64,000 bases of DNA from NCBI GenBank assembly GCA_916715765.1, contig CAKAPG010000001.1, positions 1 to 64,000 on the forward strand. The letters run 5' to 3'. Below are positions 8,071 to 16,987 of this stretch, one piece after another. The DNA comes from an uncultured Atopobium sp. Lineage in GTDB: Bacteria; Actinomycetota; Coriobacteriia; Coriobacteriales; Atopobiaceae. The stretch's first letter is position 1, and each line of letters starts with the position of its first letter. Below the pieces are notes generated by a model. The model was not told the origin of the DNA. It searched no databases and worked only from the letters and a program-made list of their open reading frames with translations. A program made the translations under genes and the position numbers.

Positions 8071-10334
8071 TGAACTTAGACACCTTATCTCTTCAACAAT
8101 TTGGTCAGCCACTGTCTGAAATTACTGACAGTCAGGTTTTTGAATTACTGCTTCAGGTGGTTAAGAGTAAGTCAGACGCTCTACCATTAAACAATGGTAA
8201 GAAGAGGCTTTACTACATCTCTGCAGAGTTTCTGATTGGAAAACTGCTTTCAAATAACCTCATTAATCTGGGAATTTATAACGAGGTAAAAGAGCAGCTC
8301 TCCAAGGCAGGCCATTCATTAGAAGATATTGAAGAGCTTGAAGTTGAGCCTTCGCTTGGAAACGGTGGCCTTGGTCGATTGGCAGCATGCTTTATCGATT
8401 CTATGTCAACTCTTGGCCTGCCAGGCGATGGTGTGGGTCTTAAGTATCATTTTGGCCTTTTCCATCAGAAGTTTTTAGACAGACAGCAAACCACTGTTCC
8501 AGACGCTTGGCTTTCTGATGACAGGTGGCTTGAAGATGAGAAGACGTCATTTACCGTGGAATTTGGGGATTTCTCGGTGACGTCTGAGCTCTATTCCATT
8601 GACGTTTTGGGATATGACCGAACAAAGAAAAACAGACTTCGCTTGTTTGACTTGCAAAGCATTGATGACTCATTAGTTTCTGATGACGCTATTGATTTTG
8701 ATAAGACTGCATTAAAGAAGAATTTAACGCTCTTTTTGTACCCCGATGATTCTGATGAAGACGGCCAGCTTCTTCGCGTTTATCAGCAATACTTTATGGT
8801 TTCTAATGCTGCACAGTTGATTGTTAAAGAGGCAGTTGAGCGCGGTAGCAATATTCACGACCTTGCTGACTATGTTGTGATTCAGATTAACGACACGCAC
8901 CCAACAATGGTAATTCCAGAGCTTATTCGTATCTTGACTGAGAAATACGAAATCTCGTTCGAAGAGTCTGTAGACATTGTTTCTTCACTGGTCGCGTACA
9001 CAAATCATACGATTTTGGCAGAGGCTCTTGAGAAATGGCCCCTTAAATTCATCGAAGAAGTTTCTCCAAAGATTGCTTCGATTATCAAAAAGCTTGATCA
9101 GCGCATCCGCAGTACCGTTGCTGATCCAAGCGTACAAGTCATTATTGATAAGAAAGTTCACATGGCTAACCTTGCCATTCATTACGGCTTTAGTATCAAT
9201 GGTGTTGCGGCACTTCATACTAAGATTTTGGAAGAGACAGAACTCAAGCCATTCTATGATTTGTATCCAGAAAAGTTCTCAAACAAGACTAATGGAATTA
9301 CGTTCCGTCGCTGGTTAATGGGTTGTAATCCTGAGCTCGCAGAGTATCTTGATACGTTATTAGGAGATAGTTGGAGAACAACTGCTCATCTCGAGGGACT
9401 TTTAGAGTATCGAGACAACGAAGAGGTCCTCAATAAACTACAAGACATCAAGCAAGCTGCTAAAGATCGAATGGTTAAGTTTTTACTGGACAATCAAGAT
9501 GCAAGGGTCAACGCTGATTCCATCATTGATGTCCAGGTAAAGCGTTTCCACGAATATAAGCGTCAGCAAATGCTATTGCTTTATTTGATTTGGAAATATT
9601 TTGATATTAAGTCCGGACACCTTCCAAAGCATCCTATTACTGTCATTTTTGGTGGTAAGGCTGCACCAGCATACGTGGCTGCTCAAGATATCATTCATGC
9701 AATTCTTGTACTCTCGTCTTTGATTGCAAACGATGCAGATGTTTCACCATATCTTCAGGTGATAATGATCGAGAATTACAACGTTACTGCAGCTGAGCAT
9801 GTTATTCCAGCAGCGGATATTTCAGAGCAGATTTCGCTAGCTTCTAAGGAGGCTTCTGGAACTTCCAATATGAAGTTCATGCTTAACGGCGCTGTTACCG
9901 TTTGCACAGTTGATGGTGCAAATGTAGAAATTGCCGACTTGGTAGGCGAGGAGAATATCTACACGTTTGGCGCGTCAAGCGATGAGGTTGTGGACCTCTA
10001 TGAGCGCAAAGGGTATAAAGCAAAAGAGTTTTATAAGAAGCCCCAGATTAAACCACTCGTTGATTTCTTAATTAGCCCAGAGTTTATTTCTCTTGGAAAT
10101 AAGGAACGCCTGGAGCGACTTCACAAAAACTTGTGCTCAAAAGACTGGTTCATGACGCTTCTTGATTTGGAGGCATTCATTTCAACAAAAGAGCGCGTGT
10201 TTAATGACTATGAGGATAGGAGAGCGTGGCTTCAGAAGTCTCTTGTCAATATTGCTATGGCAGGAACATTCTCGTCTGATAGAACTATCGCTGAATATAA
10301 CGATGAGATTTGGCATCTTACTTCTGATAAGTAG
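8070..10334 (+). CDS. glgP: Glycogen/maltodextrin phosphorylase
   Basis: A 754-residue GT35 enzyme that phosphorolyses alpha-1,4-glucans to glucose-1-phosphate with a PLP cofactor. The signature EASGTSNMKFMLNGA, containing the PLP lysine, lies near residue 600 and is followed by DGANVEIADLVGEENIYTFG. The N-terminal LGNGGLGRLAACFIDSM region is also canonical. It is slightly shorter than E. coli MalP/GlgP, in line with other Gram-positive phosphorylases. Translational coupling to malQ and the upstream transporter indicates maltodextrin breakdown rather than glycogen turnover, although no glg biosynthesis genes are visible to compare. Confidence 0.94.
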   Translation: MNLDTLSLQQFGQPLSEITDSQVFELLLQVVKSKSDALPLNNGKKRLYYISAEFLIGKLLSNNLINLGIYNEVKEQLSKAGHSLEDIEELEVEPSLGNGGLGRLAACFIDSMSTLGLPGDGVGLKYHFGLFHQKFLDRQQTTVPDAWLSDDRWLEDEKTSFTVEFGDFSVTSELYSIDVLGYDRTKKNRLRLFDLQSIDDSLVSDDAIDFDKTALKKNLTLFLYPDDSDEDGQLLRVYQQYFMVSNAAQLIVKEAVERGSNIHDLADYVVIQINDTHPTMVIPELIRILTEKYEISFEESVDIVSSLVAYTNHTILAEALEKWPLKFIEEVSPKIASIIKKLDQRIRSTVADPSVQVIIDKKVHMANLAIHYGFSINGVAALHTKILEETELKPFYDLYPEKFSNKTNGITFRRWLMGCNPELAEYLDTLLGDSWRTTAHLEGLLEYRDNEEVLNKLQDIKQAAKDRMVKFLLDNQDARVNADSIIDVQVKRFHEYKRQQMLLLYLIWKYFDIKSGHLPKHPITVIFGGKAAPAYVAAQDIIHAILVLSSLIANDADVSPYLQVIMIENYNVTAAEHVIPAADISEQISLASKEASGTSNMKFMLNGAVTVCTVDGANVEIADLVGEENIYTFGASSDEVVDLYERKGYKAKEFYKKPQIKPLVDFLISPEFISLGNKERLERLHKNLCSKDWFMTLLDLEAFISTKERVFNDYEDRRAWLQKSLVNIAMAGTFSSDRTIAEYNDEIWHLTSDK

Positions 10335-10414
10335 ATGTAAGCAGTACGGACTAGTAAACTACCGCTTAAGCCTAAGCCAGCGGTCTAATGCAGTCTTAAT
10401 GAGCAATCTTAACG

Positions 10415-10444
10415 AACGGCCTAGACTAGTAGTCTAGGCCGTTT
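10415..10444 (+). terminator. Terminator-like hairpin after the phosphorylase gene
   Basis: A 13-bp perfect stem (10415-10427 with 10431-10443) around a 3-base loop is followed by only a short T-run. It ends the maltodextrin operon. Confidence 0.7.
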
Positions 10445-10571
10445 GAATGTGTCCCTTTAGCGGTTTAATGTACGAAAATAATATTTGATACGTCCTCGTC
10501 TGCACGAAAATGTATGAAATGAGCTATGGTATATGCATAAATATTCACCCTTCACGTTGAAAGAAGGATGT

Positions 10572-12461
10572 ATGAACGGAACTTCTGTTAAAAGCGTAAG
10601 AAGTGCTTGGTTTTCTCGCTTCACGGTTTTAGCAATTTGCATGTTTTTTGTGGGCGCAATTCTGACGTTTGCCCTTCCACGCACGGCATTTGCTGCTGAC
10701 CCAACAGTTTATTCTGAAGATGTGGATGGTGCTCCGCTGGATGGTACACATACCTCGGCAAATCCATTCCCAGATTTCATCTCTGATGCTGAGATTCAGG
10801 CAGAGATTAATGCTCAGGCTGCCAAGCCGCGAGAGGACCGTACGGGCGTCATCGCGCGTTATTACTGGGTAAAGCCTGATGGCACTGCGCTCAAGCTGGA
10901 CATGGATCCAACTAAATATTCCGTTGCGCAGATGATTGCTGAGGGCGGAGAAATTCGTGCGTACTACGTCCTTCTCGGCGATGCAGAGAATTTGATCAAC
11001 TTCCCACAGAACGATCCAAATGGTTATGGCCTGCGCAAGGTAGCTGTCTCAGCTCATGCTGCCGTTGATACCTACAAGCCAATGGATGCAACAGGTGCTC
11101 TTTCGGGCGGTGGTCCAAAGACCAATTTGATGTTCACTGTCAAGGTAAATGGCCAGTCCATCATGGGTGGTAATTCATATGAGGAGCCCGCTGCTGTATT
11201 TACTGCACCAGTTACAGCTCGTCAGTACATTGAGTTCTCCGCGCCATTGAACATCTCTGATAGGTCTTATCAGCTGGGAATTCAGGGTGGCATTAAGAAA
11301 TCTTGGGGAGGCACTCACGCATACACCAAGCGTTATCCTGCGCGAGTCATTGATACCGCAACAGCCGTGTATCACTATGTCGACGACCTTGCGTACAGGC
11401 AGCTTAACGGCCTTGGCCTCAGTGATCCTATTGCTCAAAGAAATGCTGGTCTTCCTATTTATGGTAATGGCGCAGTAAGCGTTCTTGGTCTTGATGATCT
11501 TGCTGCTACGTATACAACTTCTGCAGCGTTTGAGGATCGTCAGGTATCTGCTCGTTACAACACAAAGGGTCATGTCGTGTATATGCCTGAGTATGCTGGC
11601 GTTACTGCAGATGACTCTGTTGCTGGCGGTAATAAATTTGAGACCGATCCATCAACCAACATGTTGCTGACTACTGTTCGCAAGTCAGTCGACGAGATCA
11701 AGGCTGCAGGACCTGGTGATTCTTACGTCTATATCGCAAATGATATTGACGTTCCAGAGGGAGCATCTCTTGCGATTGGTACTTATAACTCTGGCCCTCG
11801 CGATAATTCCGTTTTGGCTCCTGGCTTCAATGCAGACGGTTCTGTAAACCGTACCAGGCAGTATTACCTCACGTATCGTGCCGTTCCATCTCCTTTGAAG
11901 CTTGTGAAGACTGACTCTGACGATGCTTCTAAGCCTGTTGCTGGCGCTACTTATAGCCTCTATAAGGCTGACGGCACACTGCTCAAAGAGGGAATCACTA
12001 CTGGCGCTGATGGTACTTTCACATCCGGTGATATTCTTACAAAGACAGAGCTAACCGCACTGGTTCAGAATACCGCGGCAACTGCAGACTTACTGACCAA
12101 GGGCATTTATCAGGATGGTGATAAGTTCTATCTGACACCGGGCGATTATTATCTGGTTGAGACTGCATCTCCTGAAGGATATGAGCTCAATACAAATCAG
12201 ATTCTATTTACCGTAGCTCCTGCAACATTCAATGCTGCAGAGCAGACCATTGTTCCTGCGGAAGTTACCACAGCTGATAAGCCAATTACTCCTACACCAA
12301 CCCCAACGCCAGATCCTAATCCAGAGCCAAAGCCTAAGACTCCTAAGAAGAAAAGGTCTAACCTGCCAGATACCGGCGATGCAATGTCCATTGCAAGCGC
12401 ACTTGCAGCTGCAGGTATTATTGCTTCTAGTCTTGCGTATTCTGTAAAGGTTCGCCGTTAG
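10572..12461 (+). CDS. LPXTG-anchored surface protein with SpaA/prealbumin-like domain
   Basis: A 629-residue exported protein. A signal peptide runs over about residues 1-42, ending at AFAA. A large ectodomain without recognisable homology follows. A SpaA/Cna-B type domain spans about residues 445-550 (GATYSLYKADGTLLKEGITT ... GDYYLVETASPEGYELN), then a proline/threonine-rich wall-spanning stretch of TPTP and PEPKP units. The sorting signal is LPDTG, a hydrophobic helix and VRR. Sortase would link it to peptidoglycan or a pilus. ATG 10572 is preferred over 10533 because AAGGA lies just upstream. It stands alone without a sortase or other pilin, so a stand-alone adhesin or minor pilin is equally possible. 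Confidence 0.85.
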   Translation: MNGTSVKSVRSAWFSRFTVLAICMFFVGAILTFALPRTAFAADPTVYSEDVDGAPLDGTHTSANPFPDFISDAEIQAEINAQAAKPREDRTGVIARYYWVKPDGTALKLDMDPTKYSVAQMIAEGGEIRAYYVLLGDAENLINFPQNDPNGYGLRKVAVSAHAAVDTYKPMDATGALSGGGPKTNLMFTVKVNGQSIMGGNSYEEPAAVFTAPVTARQYIEFSAPLNISDRSYQLGIQGGIKKSWGGTHAYTKRYPARVIDTATAVYHYVDDLAYRQLNGLGLSDPIAQRNAGLPIYGNGAVSVLGLDDLAATYTTSAAFEDRQVSARYNTKGHVVYMPEYAGVTADDSVAGGNKFETDPSTNMLLTTVRKSVDEIKAAGPGDSYVYIANDIDVPEGASLAIGTYNSGPRDNSVLAPGFNADGSVNRTRQYYLTYRAVPSPLKLVKTDSDDASKPVAGATYSLYKADGTLLKEGITTGADGTFTSGDILTKTELTALVQNTAATADLLTKGIYQDGDKFYLTPGDYYLVETASPEGYELNTNQILFTVAPATFNAAEQTIVPAEVTTADKPITPTPTPTPDPNPEPKPKTPKKKRSNLPDTGDAMSIASALAAAGIIASSLAYSVKVRR

Positions 12462-12490
12462 TTCTTGGTTTACAGATTACAAGTGCTAAA

Positions 12491-12519
12491 GAGGCTGTGC
12501 TTCGCACAGCCTCTTTTTT
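12491..12519 (+). terminator. Rho-independent terminator after the LPXTG gene
   Basis: A 10-bp perfect stem (12491-12500 with 12504-12513) with a UUC loop is followed by six T. Confidence 0.92.
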
Positions 12520-12614
12520 GATGCTTGCAGTTTGGTAACCGTTGCAACAAGTGGGCGCTGACCTGCACAGTCTGTGCGATCGATGCTGTTTGAGGACTAG
12601 TTTATCGTGCAAGC

Positions 12615-12640
12615 GGTAAAAAATGCGTTTAGTTGGAGAT
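12615..12640 (+). repeat. 26-bp element, copy 1 (direct)
   Basis: GGTAAAAAA, two variable bases, then CGTTTAGTTGGAGAT. Shared with copies at 12688 (direct) and 12737 (inverted). Confidence 0.75.
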
Positions 12641-12687
12641 TTCATTTTTCTGCATACAATGTTTGCCCAGATAAAAGTTTTTAGTGC

Positions 12688-12713
12688 GGTAAAAAATCGT
12701 CTTAGTTGGAGAT
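12688..12713 (+). repeat. 26-bp element, copy 2 (direct)
   Basis: GGTAAAAAATCGTCTTAGTT then GGAGAT. It is 73 bp downstream of copy 1 with differences only in the middle. Confidence 0.75.
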
Positions 12714-12736
12714 AAATCGGCTAATTTTCAATTTTC

Positions 12737-12762
12737 ATTTCCAACTAAACGGGTTTTTTACC
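12737..12762 (-). repeat. 26-bp element, copy 3 (inverted)
   Basis: On the minus strand it reads GGTAAAAAACCCGTTTAGTT then GGAAAT, facing copies 1 and 2. Confidence 0.75.
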
Positions 12763-12771
12763 TTTTTCGGC

Positions 12772-12797
12772 ACATAATTTTGAGCTCAAAAATTATG
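12772..12797. repeat. AT-rich near-perfect palindrome
   Basis: CATAATTTT-GAGCTC-AAAAATTATG has a GAGCTC core and arms that differ by one inserted base. It lies immediately beyond the third 26-bp element. Confidence 0.55.
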
Positions 12798-13048
12798 TAT
12801 TCATAGAAATGCATTTAATTACATAAATATGCAAGGAAATTAATCAAAAGTAGATGATGACAAGTAAATAGAAAAATTGCTAATAAAATGTCCGGGAAAC
12901 AGGGAAGAGGCACAGGAAAAAGCCGCAACGCACTTAAAAGTTATCAGCGTGTTTGACAGAGTCACAGTAAGAATAAGCAGAATGAGCAGGGAATAAGCAG
13001 AGTGATGCTTAGAGCAGGGAAGTGATGGAAGAAAAATAGGGAATTTTA

Positions 13049-13124
13049 TGGAGCGGCGGACGGGACTCGAACCCGCAACAGTCAGCTTGGAAGGCTGATG
13101 CTCTACCAATTGAACTACCGCCGC
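13049..13124 (-). tRNA. tRNA-Gly (anticodon TCC)
   Basis: A 76-nt cloverleaf including an encoded CCA (complement TGG at 13049-13051). The acceptor stem GCGGCGG pairs with CCGCCGC, the T arm contains GGGTTCGAGTCCC, and the anticodon loop CTTCCAA gives TCC. Confidence 0.96.
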
Positions 13125-13147
13125 AAGGGTAAAGCAAAAAGAAAAAA

Positions 13148-13224
13148 TGGTCGGGGTGACTGGATTCGAACCAGCGACCCACTGCTCCCAAAGCAGTTGC
13201 GCTACCAAGCTGCGCTACACCCCG
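13148..13224 (-). tRNA. tRNA-Pro (anticodon TGG)
   Basis: A 77-nt cloverleaf with an encoded CCA. The acceptor CGGGGTG pairs with CACCCCG, the T arm contains CTGGTTCGAATCCAG, and the anticodon loop TTTGGGA gives TGG. It is 23 bp upstream of tRNA-Gly in the same direction and probably co-transcribed. The CCA is followed by a T-run. Confidence 0.96.
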
Positions 13225-13243
13225 AGCCGAGAGAAAAGTATAG

Positions 13244-14710
<1,467 letters not shown>

Positions 14711-14726
14711 TTTGCATCGCATTTGG

Positions 14727-14738
14727 CGAGAAACCCGT
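14727..14738 (+). repeat. Dispersed 12-mer CGAGAAACCCGT (exact)
   Basis: Lies between the gdhA stop and its terminator, preceded by GG as in the copy at 48198. Confidence 0.7.
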
Positions 14739-14790
14739 TGTTGCAGCACATAATTGAGTAGGCTGCATTATTGGTTTAACGTAAGAATCA

Positions 14791-14821
14791 AAAAGGACCT
14801 TGGTCTTCCAAGGTCCTTTTT
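14791..14821 (+). terminator. Rho-independent terminator of gdhA
   Basis: A 13-bp perfect stem (14791-14803 with 14808-14820), a TCTT loop and a T-tail. The A-run on the 5' side could serve the opposing glycosylase gene as well. Confidence 0.93.
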
Positions 14822-14878
14822 GTATCGCTTATTGATTGCAGTTTTCTCGCGCTTTACGCTCTTGAAACGTCCTGTGCT

Positions 14879-15568
14879 TTACGCTCGTGAAACAAACACG
14901 TTTCCCTCGATGAAATAGCGCTTTGGAGCATCAGCGTTTTTGCTGATGCCAACACGAGGTGAGCGTCCAATCGTTTCTCCTGGTAGCAGGGGAGCATAAT
15001 CCAGCACCAGCGGTTCAACTGTTAGGTCATGCCCATACAGAGCCTTGTCGATGCCAAGCGCAGCACACACTTTACCTGGGCCGTTAGTAAGGTCGCGCAG
15101 CTTGAGCGGGTGCTTGCGCACACGCCCCGCCTGTTCTGCCTCGTGCCCCGCCTGCGCTTCGCAGTCATGACCGGCGCTCGCAGCCTCGCGCCCCGCCTGC
15201 GTTTTACCCGCACGCCCCGCCTCGCGGAGCTCGCGCATCACCTCTACGCCCTCAAGAGGCTCAACGGCGCGCACTAAACATCCGCTGCCAAAACCCTCAG
15301 GCCCGCATACCACATTGCAGCAGTGATGCATGCCATACGAAACGTACACGTACAGATGACCTGCAGGTCCAAACATGGCTGCATTGCGATCGCTAGGCCC
15401 GCCAAACGCGTGACTTGCAGGATCGTCTTGGTCGTACGCCTCGGTCTCCACAATTCTTGCAACTAGTTTGCGTTTCTCGCCATTGAGCGTAAGTGTCCTT
15501 GTCAGAGTGCACCCCAGAAGCAGCGGTGCGGCCACATCTGAGGGATTCTCTAGAAAATCTGGAAACAT
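14879..15568 (-). CDS. 3-methyladenine DNA glycosylase (AAG/MPG family)
   Basis: A 229-residue base-excision repair enzyme that removes alkylated or deaminated purines. The family motif RIVETEAYDQDDPASHAF (about 39-56, catalytic Glu) is followed by GHLYVYVSYGMHHCCNVV, the LTNGPGKVCAALGI region and a C-terminal GRSPRVGIS. Residues about 117-154 are an alanine/glycine/glutamate-rich insertion of AGR/AGH-type units between the LVRAVEPLEG strand and the LTNGPGK loop. The family normally has only a short linker there. The inserted DNA is very GC-rich with repeated GCCCCGCCTG blocks. AAAGGAG precedes the ATG. Confidence 0.9.
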   Translation of the reverse strand: MFPDFLENPSDVAAPLLLGCTLTRTLTLNGEKRKLVARIVETEAYDQDDPASHAFGGPSDRNAAMFGPAGHLYVYVSYGMHHCCNVVCGPEGFGSGCLVRAVEPLEGVEVMRELREAGRAGKTQAGREAASAGHDCEAQAGHEAEQAGRVRKHPLKLRDLTNGPGKVCAALGIDKALYGHDLTVEPLVLDYAPLLPGETIGRSPRVGISKNADAPKRYFIEGNVFVSRA

Positions 15569-15610
15569 GCCATCTCCTTTATTGGTTATGCGCTACAATA
15601 CTACCAACCT

Positions 15611-15697
15611 TTAAGGACGGTGCGAGACACCGGCAAGGCCCATAGCGTTGAGTGCGCATGTTCGCTGTTGAGCCTCCATAAGGAGTGCTCTTTTTTT
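15611..15697 (+). promoter_or_regulatory. Probable transcription attenuator upstream of carAB
   Basis: A GC-rich hairpin region (GGTG/CACC arms at about 15619-15631) is followed by an intrinsic terminator at 15670-15690. The terminator stem is GAGCCTCC/GGAG-T-GCTC with one bulge and an ATAA loop, and is followed by seven T (15691-15697). It sits just before the carA coding region, as expected for pyrimidine-responsive attenuation. A clear PyrR-binding consensus is not recognisable, so the sensor is unknown. Confidence 0.55.
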
Positions 15698-15733
15698 ATG
15701 GCTCGGCATGCTCGTACGCAGATCGGAGAGTAT

Positions 15734-16987
15734 ATGAATCCACTGGCAAGTGCCACCCCGCAGCCTCGCGCGCTGCTTGTTCTCGAAGACGGAACAACCT
15801 TCGAGGGGAGGTGCTGTGGTGCTAGCGGAGAGACCTTCGGCGAGATTGTTTTCAACACGTCCATGACGGGCTACCAGGAGATTATCTCCGATCCAAGTTA
15901 CGCCGGACAGATTGTCACGCTGACCTATCCGCAGGTAGGCAACTACGGCATCGATCCTGCGGTCATGCAGCGAGACACCCTGCACCTGCGTGGCTTTGTC
16001 GTGCACGACATGTGCTACGAGCCAAGCAACTGGACATCCAAGCAGAGTCTGCCAGAGTTCCTGCAGGAAAACGGCGTCGTTGCTATCGAGGGCATCGATA
16101 CCCGCGCGCTGACCATGCATCTGCGCGACTTTGGCGCACAGAAGGCGGCCATCTCCACCGAGGACCTGGATCCCGCCCACCTGCTCGCGCGCGTCCAGGC
16201 ATCGCCCAACATCTCCGAGCACAATTTTGTCCCTGACGTCTCCGTTGACGCACCTCACGTGGTTCCCGCTACGTCCAAGAAGCGCTTCAACGTTGTCGCG
16301 TACGACTGTGGCGAGAAGAACGGCATTCTCCAGGGTCTTGCGGCAAATGGCTGCGAGGTCACGGTTGTACCGTGGAACACACCTGCAGAGGACGCCTTGG
16401 CCTACAACCCAGACGGCATCTTCTTCTCCAACGGCCCTGGCGACCCAGAGCAGGTTGACGCTACGCAGGAGGCCGCTCGCGGCGTTCTGGGCAAGGTTCC
16501 CGTCTTTGGTATCTGCTTGGGCAACCAGATGCTCTCCATTGTCGCAGGTGCAGATATCGAGAAACTCAAATTTGGACACCATGGCGGCAACGAACCAGTC
16601 ATGAATCTTCTGACCGGCAAGGTAGAGATTACTGCTCAGAATCACAACTACGGTCTGGTTTTCCCAAGCTTGGGCAAGCTTATTGCAGAGGAGTCCGGTG
16701 GAATCTCCGAGCACTTTGACAACCTCTGCGAGTGGTCCGCAAGGCGCATTGCTCCTGTTGTCCAGACAAAGGAGTTTGGTCGCGTCAGGCTCACACACGT
16801 CAATCTTAACGACGGAACTCCAGAGGGCATTCAATTCCTGGATATTCCAGCGTTTTCGGTTCAGTATCACCCTGAGGCAAGCCCAGGACCTCACGATTCA
16901 TCCTACTTGTTCAAGGCATTTGCTCGTTTGATGGAGGGACAGTCTGACTATCTTGCCATCGACGTTCGTGAGGGGAGGCGCTTCTAA
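15734..16987 (+). CDS. carA: Carbamoyl-phosphate synthase small subunit (glutaminase)
   Basis: A 417-residue glutamine amidotransferase subunit that delivers ammonia to CarB for pyrimidine and arginine synthesis. The N-terminal half carries the CarA-specific [18 protein letters not shown] and [19 protein letters not shown]. The class I GATase domain has the nucleophile motif [10 protein letters not shown] and [13 protein letters not shown] (His-Glu dyad). ATG 15734 behind GGAGAG is preferred. ATG 15698 is in frame but abuts the attenuator T-run and would have its SD inside the terminator stem. Its stop overlaps carB by one base. Confidence 0.95.
   Translation: MNPLASATPQPRALLVLEDGTTFEGRCCGASGETFGEIVFNTSMTGYQEIISDPSYAGQIVTLTYPQVGNYGIDPAVMQRDTLHLRGFVVHDMCYEPSNWTSKQSLPEFLQENGVVAIEGIDTRALTMHLRDFGAQKAAISTEDLDPAHLLARVQASPNISEHNFVPDVSVDAPHVVPATSKKRFNVVAYDCGEKNGILQGLAANGCEVTVVPWNTPAEDALAYNPDGIFFSNGPGDPEQVDATQEAARGVLGKVPVFGICLGNQMLSIVAGADIEKLKFGHHGGNEPVMNLLTGKVEITAQNHNYGLVFPSLGKLIAEESGGISEHFDNLCEWSARRIAPVVQTKEFGRVRLTHVNLNDGTPEGIQFLDIPAFSVQYHPEASPGPHDSSYLFKAFARLMEGQSDYLAIDVREGRRF

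Larger units (their letters stand above)
12520..13048. other. Gene-free stretch with repeated elements
   Basis: No credible reading frame was found. The left half holds three copies of a 26-bp element and an AT-rich palindrome (separate entries). The right half lies downstream of the leftward tRNA pair and contains short GCAG/AATAAGCAG-type purine-rich repetition only. Confidence 0.6.

Noticed and set aside
10360..10384. Possible hairpin around CCGCTTAAGCC...AGCGG after the phosphorylase gene
   Set aside because: Short, imperfect stem; the strong hairpin at 10415-10443 is the better terminator.
12615..12762. CRISPR or insertion-sequence ends
   Set aside because: Spacing is irregular, one copy is inverted, and no transposase or cas gene is nearby.
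15611..16894. Long leftward reading frame antisense to carA
   Set aside because: carA is a clear full-length gene on the other strand; the antisense frame lacks homology.
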